NCBI RefSeq assembly: GCF_020622065.1
Contig: NZ_JAHRYQ010000001.1
Span: forward strand, 496,001-560,000
Direction of reading: 5' to 3'
From: Geothrix sp.
GTDB taxonomy: Bacteria > Acidobacteriota > Holophagae > Holophagales > Holophagaceae
Length of the DNA stretch: 64,000 bases
Numbering within the stretch: position 1 is the first letter of the stretch; the number at the start of each line of letters is the position of its first letter. A program made the position numbers and the translations under genes. The notes below the pieces were generated by a model, which saw nothing but the letters and a program-made list of their open reading frames with translations, was not told the DNA's origin and did not search any database. Below are positions 18,899-26,738 of this stretch, in pieces.

Positions 18899-18947
18899 GG
18901 AGACTCCGGAAGAGGTTGGGCATTCTCTCGCCGGAGGGGTCCGGCTG

Positions 18948-19340
18948 CTAGCGTTTCGCCACGAGCTCGATCTCCACCGCGGCGCCCAGGGGAAGCTCGG
19001 CCACGGCGACGGTGGTGCGGGCGGGGTAGGGCGCCCGGAACCTGGATTCGTAGGCGGCGTTCATGGCCTGGAAGTGGGCCATGGTCGTGAGGTAGACATT
19101 GACCTTGATGACCTGGTCCATGGTCAGCCCGGCATCGCCCAGCACGGCTTCGAGGTTGTCGAAGGCCCGGTGCGTCTGGGCCCCGATGTCGCCCGGCACC
19201 AGGCGGCCCGTGGCCGGATCGATGGGCGTCTGCCCCGAGAGGTAGAGCAGGTCGCCCGCCCACACGGCACGGGAGTAGGGCCCGATGGGCGCCGGTGAAC
19301 CGGGTGCGGCGACGGGGATGCGGGTCGGGGTGGGGGCCAT
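18948..19340 (-). CDS. RidA-family reactive-intermediate deaminase
   Basis: This 130-residue protein is full length for RidA/YjgF/UK114. Diagnostic segments are GPYSRAVWAGDLLYLSGQ, the mid-protein LEAVLGDAGLTMDQVIKVNVYL and the C-terminal PARTTVAVAELPLGAAVEIELVA, which carries the catalytic Arg that binds the imine/enamine carboxylate. RidA hydrolyses reactive 2-aminoacrylate and related enamines released by PLP enzymes. AGGAG precedes ATG 19340. It lies between the M14 peptidase and a DUF6544-like gene on the same strand. Confidence 0.92.
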   Translation of the reverse strand: MAPTPTRIPVAAPGSPAPIGPYSRAVWAGDLLYLSGQTPIDPATGRLVPGDIGAQTHRAFDNLEAVLGDAGLTMDQVIKVNVYLTTMAHFQAMNAAYESRFRAPYPARTTVAVAELPLGAAVEIELVAKR

Positions 19341-19379
19341 GGGATCTCCTGCTCGGGCCTTCGGGGGGCGTGCTTCAGG

Positions 19380-20126
19380 CTAGCGGAACGCCACCTGCCG
19401 GAGTTCCGCGCGGAAGAACTCGCCCTCCGCGTCGAAGCGCGGCGTGCCTGGATGCCAGCCCACGCGGAGGCGGGTGGGGATGGTCAGGCCCTGGAAGGTC
19501 GCTTCGGCCTCCATGAGGCCGCCGAAGGGCTCTTCGCGGAAGTCCCCGCCGCCGGGGTTCCCCCAGCGGGGCAGGCGCACTTCGCACACGCGCCCCGCCT
19601 CGTCGGTGCGGAGGTGCAGGTCCCCCGGCTCGCCGTCCACCGGCACCTCGGCGCGGAGGCGGTTCTCGCCCTCCTGCGTCCAGGTCACGGCAGGATCCGC
19701 CAGCAGGGAGGGCAGCCAGATGGACTCCGCCCGCAGGCGGCCCCGGGCCGAGCGGGTGATGTCCGGGCCCTCGGCCCTGAGGAGGGGGATCAGGTCGAAG
19801 AGGGCCCAGCGCATGGACCCCCGACCCTCCAGCAGGCGGTCCGAGCCGCGGATGGTCAGGCCCTTCATCCGCACCTTCGCGGCCCAGATCATGCCCCGGC
19901 CCCGCACGATGACCTGTTCGGCCTCGAAGGGATGCCAGCCCTTCAGGCGGATCGTGCCCGTCATGGAGAGGCGCACGGCCTCGGGCAGCCGTGCGCCCGG
20001 GGCCACCGCATGGTTCAGGAAGCGCTGCACCCCGGAGGGCAGGGCCCGCCGCGCGGAGGGATCATAGGCCTCGGTGCCCGGTGCGACCGAGCGCCAGAGA
20101 TCGTCGAGGGACAGGGGCCGGGTCAC
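19380..20126 (-). CDS. DUF6544/DUF6920-like hypothetical protein
   Basis: This 248-residue protein starts at a GTG with AGGAGG upstream. The pattern RLPEAVRLSMTGTIRLKGWHPFEAEQVIVRGRGMIWAAKVRMKGLTIRGSDRLLEGRGSMRWALFDLIPLL is typical of a family of uncharacterised soluble proteins found in many phyla. No signal peptide, membrane segment or catalytic motif is apparent. It ends 39 bp from RidA. The family name is from memory and moderately sure; the function is unknown. Confidence 0.7.
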   Translation of the reverse strand: MTRPLSLDDLWRSVAPGTEAYDPSARRALPSGVQRFLNHAVAPGARLPEAVRLSMTGTIRLKGWHPFEAEQVIVRGRGMIWAAKVRMKGLTIRGSDRLLEGRGSMRWALFDLIPLLRAEGPDITRSARGRLRAESIWLPSLLADPAVTWTQEGENRLRAEVPVDGEPGDLHLRTDEAGRVCEVRLPRWGNPGGGDFREEPFGGLMEAEATFQGLTIPTRLRVGWHPGTPRFDAEGEFFRAELRQVAFR

Positions 20127-20147
20127 GCACTGCCTCCTGGGTCGGGC

Positions 20148-20354
20148 TCAGAGGCTCCGCTTCAGCACTTCCAGGCCCATGTGGGAGACACGATAGCGGC
20201 CGATGGCCCGCTCGCGGATGAGGTCGTGGCGCTCCAGGTAGGCCAGGTCGGCGTCCGTGGCCCCGGCCTTCACCAGGTGGTCCCGCGGCACATCCGGGTG
20301 CTTGGCCACCACCTGGAGCAGGGTGAGTTGGCGGGGGGTGATGGCATCGGCCAC
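20148..20354 (-). CDS. Small winged-helix-like protein
   Basis: This 68-residue protein starts at a GTG with AGGAG upstream. The sequence ITPRQLTLLQVVAKHPDVPRDHLVKAGATDADLAYLERHDLIRERAIGRYRVSHMGLEVL has the helix spacing of a winged helix-turn-helix with a C-terminal wing. It could be a small DNA-binding protein or a protein-interaction module. It is packed between the isomerase and DUF6544 genes (8 and 21 bp gaps), so it is likely part of one transcript. There is no direct functional evidence. Confidence 0.6.
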   Translation of the reverse strand: MADAITPRQLTLLQVVAKHPDVPRDHLVKAGATDADLAYLERHDLIRERAIGRYRVSHMGLEVLKRSL

Positions 20355-20362
20355 GGGGGCTC

Positions 20363-20728
20363 CTAGGGGCTGGTCTGTCGGCGGTAGCTGGGGCGGTGGA
20401 GGTCCGAAATCTGGACCGTGAGGCTGAGCCGCATCTTCCCGGCGGTGAGGGGGAAGGCGGGCTTCAGCACCGCCAGCAGGGCCTCGCTGAGCCCGGCCTT
20501 CACCTCGTCCGGGCGACCGCCGAGGATCTGCAGGTTCAGGGTGACGAAGGCCTGGTCCGGCGCCCCGTCGCCGATGACGAAGGTCTCGTGCCGGATCACG
20601 CGGCTCTTGATGTCGGCCGCCGTGAACAGGCCCGTGTCCGCCAGGGTTCGGTTGACCTCCCGCAACAGGCCCGTCCAGTCGGGCGCGTCCAGGAGGTTGG
20701 CGGAGTGTTCGAGGAGGCAGTGGGGCAC
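20363..20728 (-). CDS. 5-carboxymethyl-2-hydroxymuconate isomerase-like tautomerase
   Basis: This 121-residue protein belongs to the CHMI branch of the tautomerase superfamily. MPHCLLEHSANLL provides the catalytic N-terminal Pro after Met removal, and FVTLNLQILGGRPDEVKAGLSEALLAVL is the conserved body. CHMI acts in homoprotocatechuate degradation, but no other gene of that pathway is nearby, so another tautomerase role is possible. The start is a GTG with a weak ribosome site. The gene belongs to the tight minus-strand run 18948-21027. Confidence 0.85.
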   Translation of the reverse strand: MPHCLLEHSANLLDAPDWTGLLREVNRTLADTGLFTAADIKSRVIRHETFVIGDGAPDQAFVTLNLQILGGRPDEVKAGLSEALLAVLKPAFPLTAGKMRLSLTVQISDLHRPSYRRQTSP

Positions 20729-20736
20729 GGGCCAGT

Positions 20737-21027
20737 CTAGCGCCGGAGGCCGGGTTTCCGCGCGACGCCCTTGCGGCCGCCCTGGTCCCAGTAGCTGGTC
20801 TCCTCCGCGAAGCAGATGTTCTCCAGGTCCGTGACCCGCTCCTGCAGGCAGGCCTGGGCGTCGGCGATGGCCTGGTTGTAGATGGCCGGGCCGAGCTCCT
20901 TCAGGCAGAACGAGAGGAAGGTCCCCGCCCCCAGATCGCCCACGCTCTCACCGTATTCCTCGGCCACGAAGCGCTGGATGGCGCCGTGCAGGCGCTTTTC
21001 GGTGTCGGGGGAGAGCTTGATGTCCAT
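20737..21027 (-). CDS. DUF2164-family protein
   Basis: This 96-residue protein contains the DUF2164 pattern: DTEKRLHGAIQRFVAEEYGESVGDLGAGTFLSFCLKELGPAIYNQAIADAQACLQERVTDLE. The function is unknown. An in-frame start at 21120 would add a poorly conserved extension, so ATG 21027 is preferred. It ends 8 bp before the tautomerase gene and is divergent from the MFS gene. Confidence 0.8.
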   Translation of the reverse strand: MDIKLSPDTEKRLHGAIQRFVAEEYGESVGDLGAGTFLSFCLKELGPAIYNQAIADAQACLQERVTDLENICFAEETSYWDQGGRKGVARKPGLRR

Positions 21028-21194
21028 GGGGGCCTCGCGGATCGCCTCGGGTTCCAGTGTGGCTGCGGTTGACGGGGGGAGGAAACGATGGACAGAGGCC
21101 ACTTGGATGGACAGGGCCACTTGGATGCCCGGGGCCTCCGCGATGGCTCTATCTTGTCGGTGGACCGGCCGGTGGCCGCTGCCCGGGAGACACC

Positions 21195-22463
21195 ATGCCG
21201 CCCCCCCAACCCAGTCAGGCGCCCGGCCAGACGCTCGGCCAGACCCTCGGCCCCGACGGCCGGCTGCTCTTCCTCAGCCGGGCGGCGCGGATGTTCTCGT
21301 ACGGGTTCCTGTCGGTGGTGCTGGTGCTCTACCTGGCGGGCCTGGGTTTCGGCGAGGGGCGCATCGGCCTGCTGCTGACGCTGACCCTGGTGGGCGACAC
21401 GCTCATCTCGCTCTGGATCACGCTCCATGCCGACCGCATCGGCCGCAAGAAGATGCTCGTCCTGGGCGCGGCGCTCATGGTGGTGGCGGGGGTGCCTTTC
21501 GCCCTCAGCGGGGACTTCACGGTGCTGGTGCTGGCGGCCACCTTCGGCGTCATCAGCCCCTCGGGCAACGAGGTGGGGCCCTTCCTGGCCATCGAGCAGG
21601 CGGCCCTCTCCCAGCTGCTGCCCGAGGACCGCCGCACCGGCGTCTTCGCCTGGTACAACCTGGCCGGCTCCTTCGCCACCGCCACCGGCGCGCTGGCCGG
21701 GGGCTGGGCCGCCCAGGCCCTCCAGGCCGCGGGCCTGGCGCCCGTGGCCAGCTACCGCGTGCTGGTGTTCGCCTACGCCGCCGTGGGGCTGATCCTCGCC
21801 CTGCTCTTCGCCAAGATGTCCGGGGCGGTGGAGGCGCCGCCTGCCGCCATCGGCGCCCCCACCAACCGCATGGGCCTGCATGCTTCCAGGGGGGTGGTGC
21901 TGCGGCTGTCAGCGCTGTTCTCGCTGGACGCCTTCGCCGGCGGCTTCGTCATCCAGAGCATCGTGGCCTACTGGTTCCATGTGAAGTTCGGCGTGGCGCC
22001 GGGAACGCTGGGCTCCATCTTCTTCGCGGCCAACATCCTGGCGGGCCTCTCCGCCCTCTACGCCGTGCGGCTGGCCCGCAAGATCGGCCTCGTCCGCACC
22101 ATGGTCTTCACCCATGTCCCCTCGAATGTGCTGCTGATCCTGGTGCCGCTGATGCCGAACCTGCCGCTGGCCATCGCCGTGCTGCTGCTGCGCTTCAGCA
22201 TCTCCCAGATGGATGTGCCCACGCGCCAGGCCTACACCATGGCGGTGGTGGCCCCGGACGAGCGGTCCGCCGCCGCCGGTGTCACCGGCATCGCCCGCAC
22301 CACCGGCGCCGCCATCTCCCCGGTGCTGGCCACGCCCCTCCTGGCCATCCCGGCCCTGGCCGGGGCGCCCTTCCTCATCGCGGGGGGCCTCAAGCTCCTG
22401 TACGACCTGCTGCTGTACCGCAGCTTCCAGGCGTCGGAAGTCGGCAAATCGGAAGGGGCCTGA
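21195..22463 (+). CDS. MFS transporter
   Basis: This 422-residue protein has about twelve hydrophobic helices. The conserved loop after helix 2 is present as HADRIGRKKMLVLGAALM (GxxxDRxGRR/K-type motif), and the second half has LYAVRLARKIGLVRTMVFTHVPSNVLLIL at the equivalent place. The final helices contain GVTGIARTTGAAISPVLATPLLAIPALAGAPFLIAGGLKLLYDLLLY. Transport substrate cannot be told. ATG 21195 is chosen over an upstream frame start because the preceding codons look non-coding. It stands alone. Confidence 0.88.
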   Translation: MPPPQPSQAPGQTLGQTLGPDGRLLFLSRAARMFSYGFLSVVLVLYLAGLGFGEGRIGLLLTLTLVGDTLISLWITLHADRIGRKKMLVLGAALMVVAGVPFALSGDFTVLVLAATFGVISPSGNEVGPFLAIEQAALSQLLPEDRRTGVFAWYNLAGSFATATGALAGGWAAQALQAAGLAPVASYRVLVFAYAAVGLILALLFAKMSGAVEAPPAAIGAPTNRMGLHASRGVVLRLSALFSLDAFAGGFVIQSIVAYWFHVKFGVAPGTLGSIFFAANILAGLSALYAVRLARKIGLVRTMVFTHVPSNVLLILVPLMPNLPLAIAVLLLRFSISQMDVPTRQAYTMAVVAPDERSAAAGVTGIARTTGAAISPVLATPLLAIPALAGAPFLIAGGLKLLYDLLLYRSFQASEVGKSEGA

Positions 22464-22469
22464 ACAGGT

Positions 22470-22560
22470 AATGCACCACAAGGTTTAATATTGGATTAAA
22501 ACGATTAAATTATCATGTTACAACATAAAAAATACTAGACACAAACAATGAATGGGGACC
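22470..22560. promoter_or_regulatory. AT-rich intergenic block with palindrome
   Basis: This approximately 80-bp AT-rich stretch precedes a secreted-protein gene. It holds ATGTT-ac-AACAT (22515-22526), a 5-bp-arm palindrome, and several TAAT-rich segments that could serve as a -10 region. It is the likely promoter of the 22594 gene. No confident -35/-10 pair could be assigned. Confidence 0.35.
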
Positions 22561-22593
22561 ACGCTCGGGACCGCCCTCTGGAGGTGGGCTTCC

Positions 22594-23436
22594 ATGCAGC
22601 AGTCCCTCTTCTCCTCTTCCCTCTGCTTCCGGCTGGCCTTCCTCGTGGCGCCGGCCCTGCTCGCCCAGAGCGGCCCCATGCCGCCGCCCCCCCTGATGCT
22701 CTTCGTCCGCGAGGAGGTCAAGCCCGGCCATGGGGCCGCCCACTCGGTCACGGAATCCGCCTGGACGCGGACGCTCACCAAGGGCAAGTCCGCGGATCAC
22801 TACCTGGGCATGAACGCCCTCACCGGGGCCAGCGAGGCCTGGTTCATCATGGGCTACGCCAGCTTCGCGGACTGGGAGGCCAAGCAGAACGAGTTCGACA
22901 AGAACCCAGCGCTGAAGCACGAGATCGAGAAGATCTCCCAGCAGGACGGCGACCACCTCACCGGCACGCGCACCTTCCTGGGCACCTACCGCAAGGACCT
23001 GAGCTACGGTCCGCCCGTGGAGATCGGCAAGATGCGCTACATGCGGGTGCGGACCTTCCGGATCAAGCAGGGCCAGGGCGGAGCGTTCGAGGAGGGCGTC
23101 AAGACGGCCCTGGCCGCCTACGAGAAGAGCCACTACGCGGCCTCCTTCGCCTTCTACGAGGTGGCCGCCGGCACCGGCTCGCCCACCTTCATCGTGCTGC
23201 GGCCCCTGAAGTCCCTGGCCGAGCTGGACGGCATGGCAGACGCGGAGAAGGCCTTCCAGGGAGCCTTGGGCGAAGAGGGCCGCAAGGGCATGCAGAAGGT
23301 CTTCGCCGAGACGGTGAATGCCGTGGAGAACCAGCTCTTCGCCTTCAACCCCAAGCTGAGCTACCCCGGCCCCGGCGTCGTCGCCAGCGATCCCGGCTTC
23401 TGGACGGTCAAGCCGCCAAAGGAGGGCGCGAAGTAG
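22594..23436 (+). CDS. Secreted hypothetical protein
   Basis: This 280-residue protein has a signal peptide (QSLFSSSLCFRLAFLVAPALLAQS, about 1-25). The rest has two loosely similar halves, each containing an aromatic/charged alpha-beta pattern (EAWFIMGYASFADWEAKQNEFDKNP and YAASFAFYEVAAGTGSPTFIVLRPLKSLAELD). This resembles tandem dimeric ferredoxin-like (ABM/EthD-like) modules. ATG 22594 follows GGAGG at about 11 bases. No catalytic residues can be named. It is followed by a strong intrinsic terminator, so it is a monocistronic unit. Confidence 0.75.
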   Translation: MQQSLFSSSLCFRLAFLVAPALLAQSGPMPPPPLMLFVREEVKPGHGAAHSVTESAWTRTLTKGKSADHYLGMNALTGASEAWFIMGYASFADWEAKQNEFDKNPALKHEIEKISQQDGDHLTGTRTFLGTYRKDLSYGPPVEIGKMRYMRVRTFRIKQGQGGAFEEGVKTALAAYEKSHYAASFAFYEVAAGTGSPTFIVLRPLKSLAELDGMADAEKAFQGALGEEGRKGMQKVFAETVNAVENQLFAFNPKLSYPGPGVVASDPGFWTVKPPKEGAK

Positions 23437-23460
23437 CCCGCCCGGTCCTTAGGCGACACG

Positions 23461-23498
23461 GCTGCGGAGGGCGGGAGGACCGCCCTCCGCAGCTTTAC
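23461..23498 (+). terminator. Intrinsic terminator
   Basis: A perfect 14-bp GC-rich stem (GCTGCGGAGGGCGG / CCGCCCTCCGCAGC) with loop GAGGA is followed by TTTA, 24 bp after the stop of the secreted-protein gene. It is one of the clearest terminators of the window. Confidence 0.8.
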
Positions 23499-23554
23499 CT
23501 TCAGGCTTCCGGCGCGAAGGGATCAGAATGGGGGTTCTCACCCCCGGAGTTCCC

Positions 23555-24088
23555 ATGAAGCGCCTCACCAGCCTGCTGCTCCTGCCCCTCTGCCTGCCCC
23601 TCTCCTTGTCCGCCCAGGAACCGAAACCCGCCGCCCCGGCCAAGGCCGCCGAGAAGGTCAAGGTGGCGCCACCCGCCCGCCGGGACCAGGAACTGGAGAA
23701 GCGCCAGGTCCAGGCCGACCGGCTGGCCCGGGAGGCGCGCCAGCAGAAGCTGCGGGCGACCCAGGAGAAGACCCGGCAGGCGGCGTACAAGCGGGCCGAA
23801 GCCGAGGCCCTGAAGAAGGCCGACGCGGCGAAGCGGCAGGCGGAAGGGCTCCAGAAGCGCGCCGACGCCCACAAGAAGCGGGCCGAGGAACTCCACCGCA
23901 AGGCCGAGGAATCCTGGAAGGCCTACCAGGCCGCTACCAAGCCCGCCGAGGCCGCCAAGCCCAAGGCCGCCGAGGCGCCCAAGACGAAGCCCGCCGAGGT
24001 GGCCAAGGCGAAACCGGCCGAGGCCCCGAAGCCCGAGGCTCCCAAGGCCGAGGAACTGAAGGCCGAGCCCGGCGACAAGAAGGGCTGA
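23555..24088 (+). CDS. Secreted Lys/Ala-rich coiled-coil protein
   Basis: This 177-residue protein has a signal peptide (MKRLTSLLLLPLCLPLSLSAQ) followed by an extended, highly charged alpha-helical region rich in Lys, Ala, Glu and Arg. The last third is histone-H1-like and low-complexity with repeated PAEAxKxKAAEAPKxK units. It is expected to be a periplasmic or cell-surface coiled coil, perhaps binding anionic polymers. GGAG precedes ATG 23555. Composition alone does not allow a functional call, and homology hits would be dominated by low complexity. Confidence 0.7.
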   Translation: MKRLTSLLLLPLCLPLSLSAQEPKPAAPAKAAEKVKVAPPARRDQELEKRQVQADRLAREARQQKLRATQEKTRQAAYKRAEAEALKKADAAKRQAEGLQKRADAHKKRAEELHRKAEESWKAYQAATKPAEAAKPKAAEAPKTKPAEVAKAKPAEAPKPEAPKAEELKAEPGDKKG

Positions 24089-24110
24089 AGCCAAGCCTCG
24101 CCCGGCCGGA

Positions 24111-24662
24111 TCAAGCCGGCGGGTCTCCGCCGGGATCCTTGTCCACGGATTCTGGCTTGGCGAAGCGCTGGGCCCGCAGATGGAAGTCATCGGTGAAGGT
24201 GCGGCGCACGGGCGGCGGCGGGGCGGCCTCGGCCACCTGGCGGGCCCGCCGCACGCGCCAGAGCGCCCAGGCGGCGGGGAGCAGCAGCAGGGCCGGATAC
24301 TCCAGCAGCAGGCGCAGGGGCGTGAGGCGGAACTGCGTGGGGCGCAGCCCGTCGGCGTACCACGCGTCGAGGATCCACACCTCGTCGTCCGCGCGCAGCT
24401 CCGCCGCCTCGGCCTTGGCCATGCGGAGCACCTGCTCCGCGTCGCCCTGCCGGGCCGTGACGAAGTCCGTGAGCTGGCTGTCGGGATCGCGATCCACGCT
24501 GCGCACCGTCATCCACGCGATCCCGGGCCGTTGCACATGGCAGAACGGGTTCAGGATGATGAGGAACACCTGCACCGCCAGGATCCACGCCACCGCGCCC
24601 ACCAGGGCCCAGAGGCCGATGAGGGCGGTCCAGCGGAAGGCGGGGCGCGAGAGGGGTGGCAT
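24111..24662 (-). CDS. Hypothetical protein with two membrane segments
   Basis: This 183-residue protein has a first membrane segment at about 12-37, an extracytoplasmic domain (about 40-115) and a second membrane segment at about 122-140. A charged cytoplasmic tail ends in PPPPVRRTFTDDFHLRAQRF. The layout resembles DUF3592-type proteins, but no signature could be confirmed. It converges on the coiled-coil protein gene with a 22-bp gap. The function is unknown. Confidence 0.65.
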   Translation of the reverse strand: MPPLSRPAFRWTALIGLWALVGAVAWILAVQVFLIILNPFCHVQRPGIAWMTVRSVDRDPDSQLTDFVTARQGDAEQVLRMAKAEAAELRADDEVWILDAWYADGLRPTQFRLTPLRLLLEYPALLLLPAAWALWRVRRARQVAEAAPPPPVRRTFTDDFHLRAQRFAKPESVDKDPGGDPPA

Positions 24663-24751
24663 CAGCCGAGTATCGCTGATTCCGGCCCGGGCCCATTCGC
24701 AGGTTTATGACTCGCTCGCGAATCGGCCCGGGTCTCCCTCCGCGAGGGCGG

Positions 24752-25207
24752 CTACATGTCCACGAGCTTCGGGTGCGTCAGCCGCTCGAAGTCCTGGTAG
24801 GACATGCGGATCAGTTCGGTGTGTGTCCCGGCGTTGAAGGCGATCTCCTTGTCGGCCGCCAGGTGCGGCTCCACGAAGACCGGCATGCCGTAGAGGTTCC
24901 CGAAGGGCGGCATGGCCCCGGGCTCGCACTCCGGGAAGTCGGCGATGAACTCGCGCTCGTCGGCCAGCTCGGCGCGGACCGCCCCGGCGGCCTGGCGCAG
25001 GCGCTCCAGATCCACCTTCCGGTTGGCCGGCACCACGGCCAGGACCAGCCGCCCGTCCAGGTTCACCACCACGGTCTTGGCCATCTCCTTGCCGGGAATG
25101 TGCGCGGCCCCGGCGACCGATGTGGCCGTGAAGGCCACCGGATGTTGGATGACCTGGTGGGCCACCCGGTTCTGGGAGAGGAAATCCTTCAGCAAGGTCG
25201 TGGGCAT
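24752..25207 (-). CDS. YbaK/EbsC-family aminoacyl-tRNA deacylase
   Basis: This 151-residue protein is the length of free-standing YbaK/ProX-like editing domains. It has [45 protein letters not shown] with the conserved Lys, and the C-terminal GNLYGMPVFVEPHLAADKEIAFNAGTHTELIRMSYQDFERL. Proteins of this family hydrolyse mischarged aminoacyl-tRNAs. AGGAGG precedes ATG 25207, which is preferred over the longer frame from 25288. It is a single gene between unrelated neighbours. Confidence 0.88.
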   Translation of the reverse strand: MPTTLLKDFLSQNRVAHQVIQHPVAFTATSVAGAAHIPGKEMAKTVVVNLDGRLVLAVVPANRKVDLERLRQAAGAVRAELADEREFIADFPECEPGAMPPFGNLYGMPVFVEPHLAADKEIAFNAGTHTELIRMSYQDFERLTHPKLVDM

Positions 25208-25302
25208 GGCTGCCTCCTGGGACCGAACCCGGATGGGCGCCGGGGCGGGCGCAGCACAAGGATCGGTCCCAGGAGGGGGAGGCGCCATGAAGGTGAGGGA
25301 AC

Positions 25303-26181
25303 TCAGCCCCGCAGGGCGGCTCTGACGGTCTCCGCCATGGGCGTGGTGGGGCGGCCGATGAGGCGGCTCAGGGTGCGGGAATCGTCGAAGAGGCCACCCT
25401 TGGCGGCGCCCGCGTCGGATTCCGCCAGAAGGCTGGCGATGGGTCCGGGCAGCCCGGCACCCAGGAGGATGGCCAGGTACTCCGCCTCGGGCAGGTTCTG
25501 GTAGGCCACGGCCTGGCCCGACTGGCGGCTGATTTCCGCGGCCAGCTCGCGCAGGGTGTAGGCCGCATCGCCTGCCAATTCATAGACCTGGCCTGCCTGG
25601 TGGTCGCGCAGCAGCACGGCGGCGGCGGCTTCGGCGTAGTCGGCGCGGGCGGCCGAGGCGATCTTCCCGTCGCCCGCGCTGCCCAGGAAGGCCCCGTGCT
25701 GCAGGGCCGAGGGGATGCTGGCCGTGTAGTTCTCCGTGTACCAGCCATTCCGCAGCAGCACGAAGGGCAGGCCCGAGGCCTTGAGGTAGGCTTCTGTCTC
25801 TTGGTGTTCGAGGGCCAGGGGCAGGGGCGAGGTCTCGGCGTGGAGCAGGCTCGTGTAGGCCAGCAGCGGCACTCCGGCTGCCTTGGCCGCGTCCACGGCG
25901 GCGCGGTGCTGGGCGAACCGCTGGCCGATCTCGTTCGAGGAGATGAGCAGCACCTTGGCGGCGCCGCGGAAGGCCTCGACCAGCGTCTCAGGCTGGTCGT
26001 AGTCGGCCTTGCGGACCTGGATGCCCAGGGCGGCCAGATCTTGCGCCTTCTCAGGGGTGCGCACGGCGGCCACCAGCTGGGCGGCGGGCACCCGCTTCAG
26101 GAGGGCGGCCAGCACGAGGCGGCCCAGCTGGCCGGTGGCGCCGGTGACGACGAGGGGGCCGGTGAGGGTGGAGGTGGTCAT
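25303..26181 (-). CDS. qorB: QorB-like NAD(P)H quinone oxidoreductase (NmrA-type SDR)
   Basis: This 292-residue atypical short-chain dehydrogenase matches E. coli QorB closely. VVTGATGQLGRLVLAALLKRV is the dinucleotide-binding motif, and TSLLHAETSPLPLALEHQETEAYLKASGLPFVLLRNGWYTENY is the family-specific central block. QorB reduces quinones with NADPH and lacks the classical catalytic Tyr-Lys of SDRs. The gene is 56 bp downstream of an Rrf2-type regulator on the same strand, so the pair forms an operon preceded by a 39-bp palindrome. Confidence 0.88.
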   Translation of the reverse strand: MTTSTLTGPLVVTGATGQLGRLVLAALLKRVPAAQLVAAVRTPEKAQDLAALGIQVRKADYDQPETLVEAFRGAAKVLLISSNEIGQRFAQHRAAVDAAKAAGVPLLAYTSLLHAETSPLPLALEHQETEAYLKASGLPFVLLRNGWYTENYTASIPSALQHGAFLGSAGDGKIASAARADYAEAAAAVLLRDHQAGQVYELAGDAAYTLRELAAEISRQSGQAVAYQNLPEAEYLAILLGAGLPGPIASLLAESDAGAAKGGLFDDSRTLSRLIGRPTTPMAETVRAALRG

Positions 26182-26237
26182 GGGGTCTCCGGGAAAAAGT
26201 GCAACCGAAATGGTTGCGAATAGGGCCAAAAAAAAGG

Positions 26238-26660
26238 TCAGGCGGATTGGGCCTTCACGCCCCCCACCAGATCGGCGAGGGTGACGCCCGCCAGCTGGCG
26301 CTCCAGGGCTTCCTGGGCGAGGCGGAAGTGGTGGGTGAGCAGCCCCTGGATGGAGCGGCCCACGGGGCACTGCACATTGGGGGCCGCCGCGTGCAGGGGG
26401 AAGGAGGCATCGGCGCCCACGGCCACCAGCACCTGCTGGAGGTGGATGGCCTCCGGCGCCCGGAGCAGCTGCCAGCCGCCCCCGGGGCCGCCCTGCGAGC
26501 GCACCAGCCGGGCCGCCCGCAGGCGGGCCAGGATGCGGCGGATGACCACGGGGTGGGTGTTCACGCTGCCGGCGATGTAGTCGGAGGTGAGCGCCTCGGG
26601 GCCGGCGTAGGCCAGCAGGGTGAGCACATGGATGGCGACGGTGTAGCGGGTGTTGCTCAT
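26238..26660 (-). CDS. Rrf2-family regulator without Fe-S cysteines (YwnA-like)
   Basis: This 140-residue protein has the Rrf2 winged helix (TRYTVAIHVLTLLAYAGPEALTSDYIAGSVNTHPVVIRRILARLRAARLVRSQGGPGGGWQLLR). It has only one Cys (in NVQCPVG) in the region where IscR/NsrR carry three, so it cannot bind a cluster in the standard way and fits the YwnA-like group. It precedes qorB and likely represses the operon in response to electrophiles or quinones, possibly through that Cys. The ATG at 26660 lies 2 bp from a large palindrome. Confidence 0.87.
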   Translation of the reverse strand: MSNTRYTVAIHVLTLLAYAGPEALTSDYIAGSVNTHPVVIRRILARLRAARLVRSQGGPGGGWQLLRAPEAIHLQQVLVAVGADASFPLHAAAPNVQCPVGRSIQGLLTHHFRLAQEALERQLAGVTLADLVGGVKAQSA

Positions 26661-26662
26661 GG

Positions 26663-26701
26663 GGATCCAATCCGTAACCATCGTGGTTTCGGATTGGATC
26701 C
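26663..26701 (-). promoter_or_regulatory. 39-bp near-perfect inverted repeat upstream of the Rrf2-qorB operon
   Basis: GGATCCAATCCGTAACCA (26663-26680), loop TCG, and TGGTTTCGGATTGGATCC (26684-26701) form an 18-bp-arm inverted repeat with a single mismatch. It abuts the start codon of the Rrf2 gene. Size and symmetry suit a dimeric winged-helix regulator, so an autoregulatory operator is the natural reading. In RNA it would fold into a hairpin over the ribosome site. Confidence 0.7.
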
Positions 26702-26738
26702 CTGTCAACGGATTTTCCTCGCAGGCCCCCGGGCCGGC

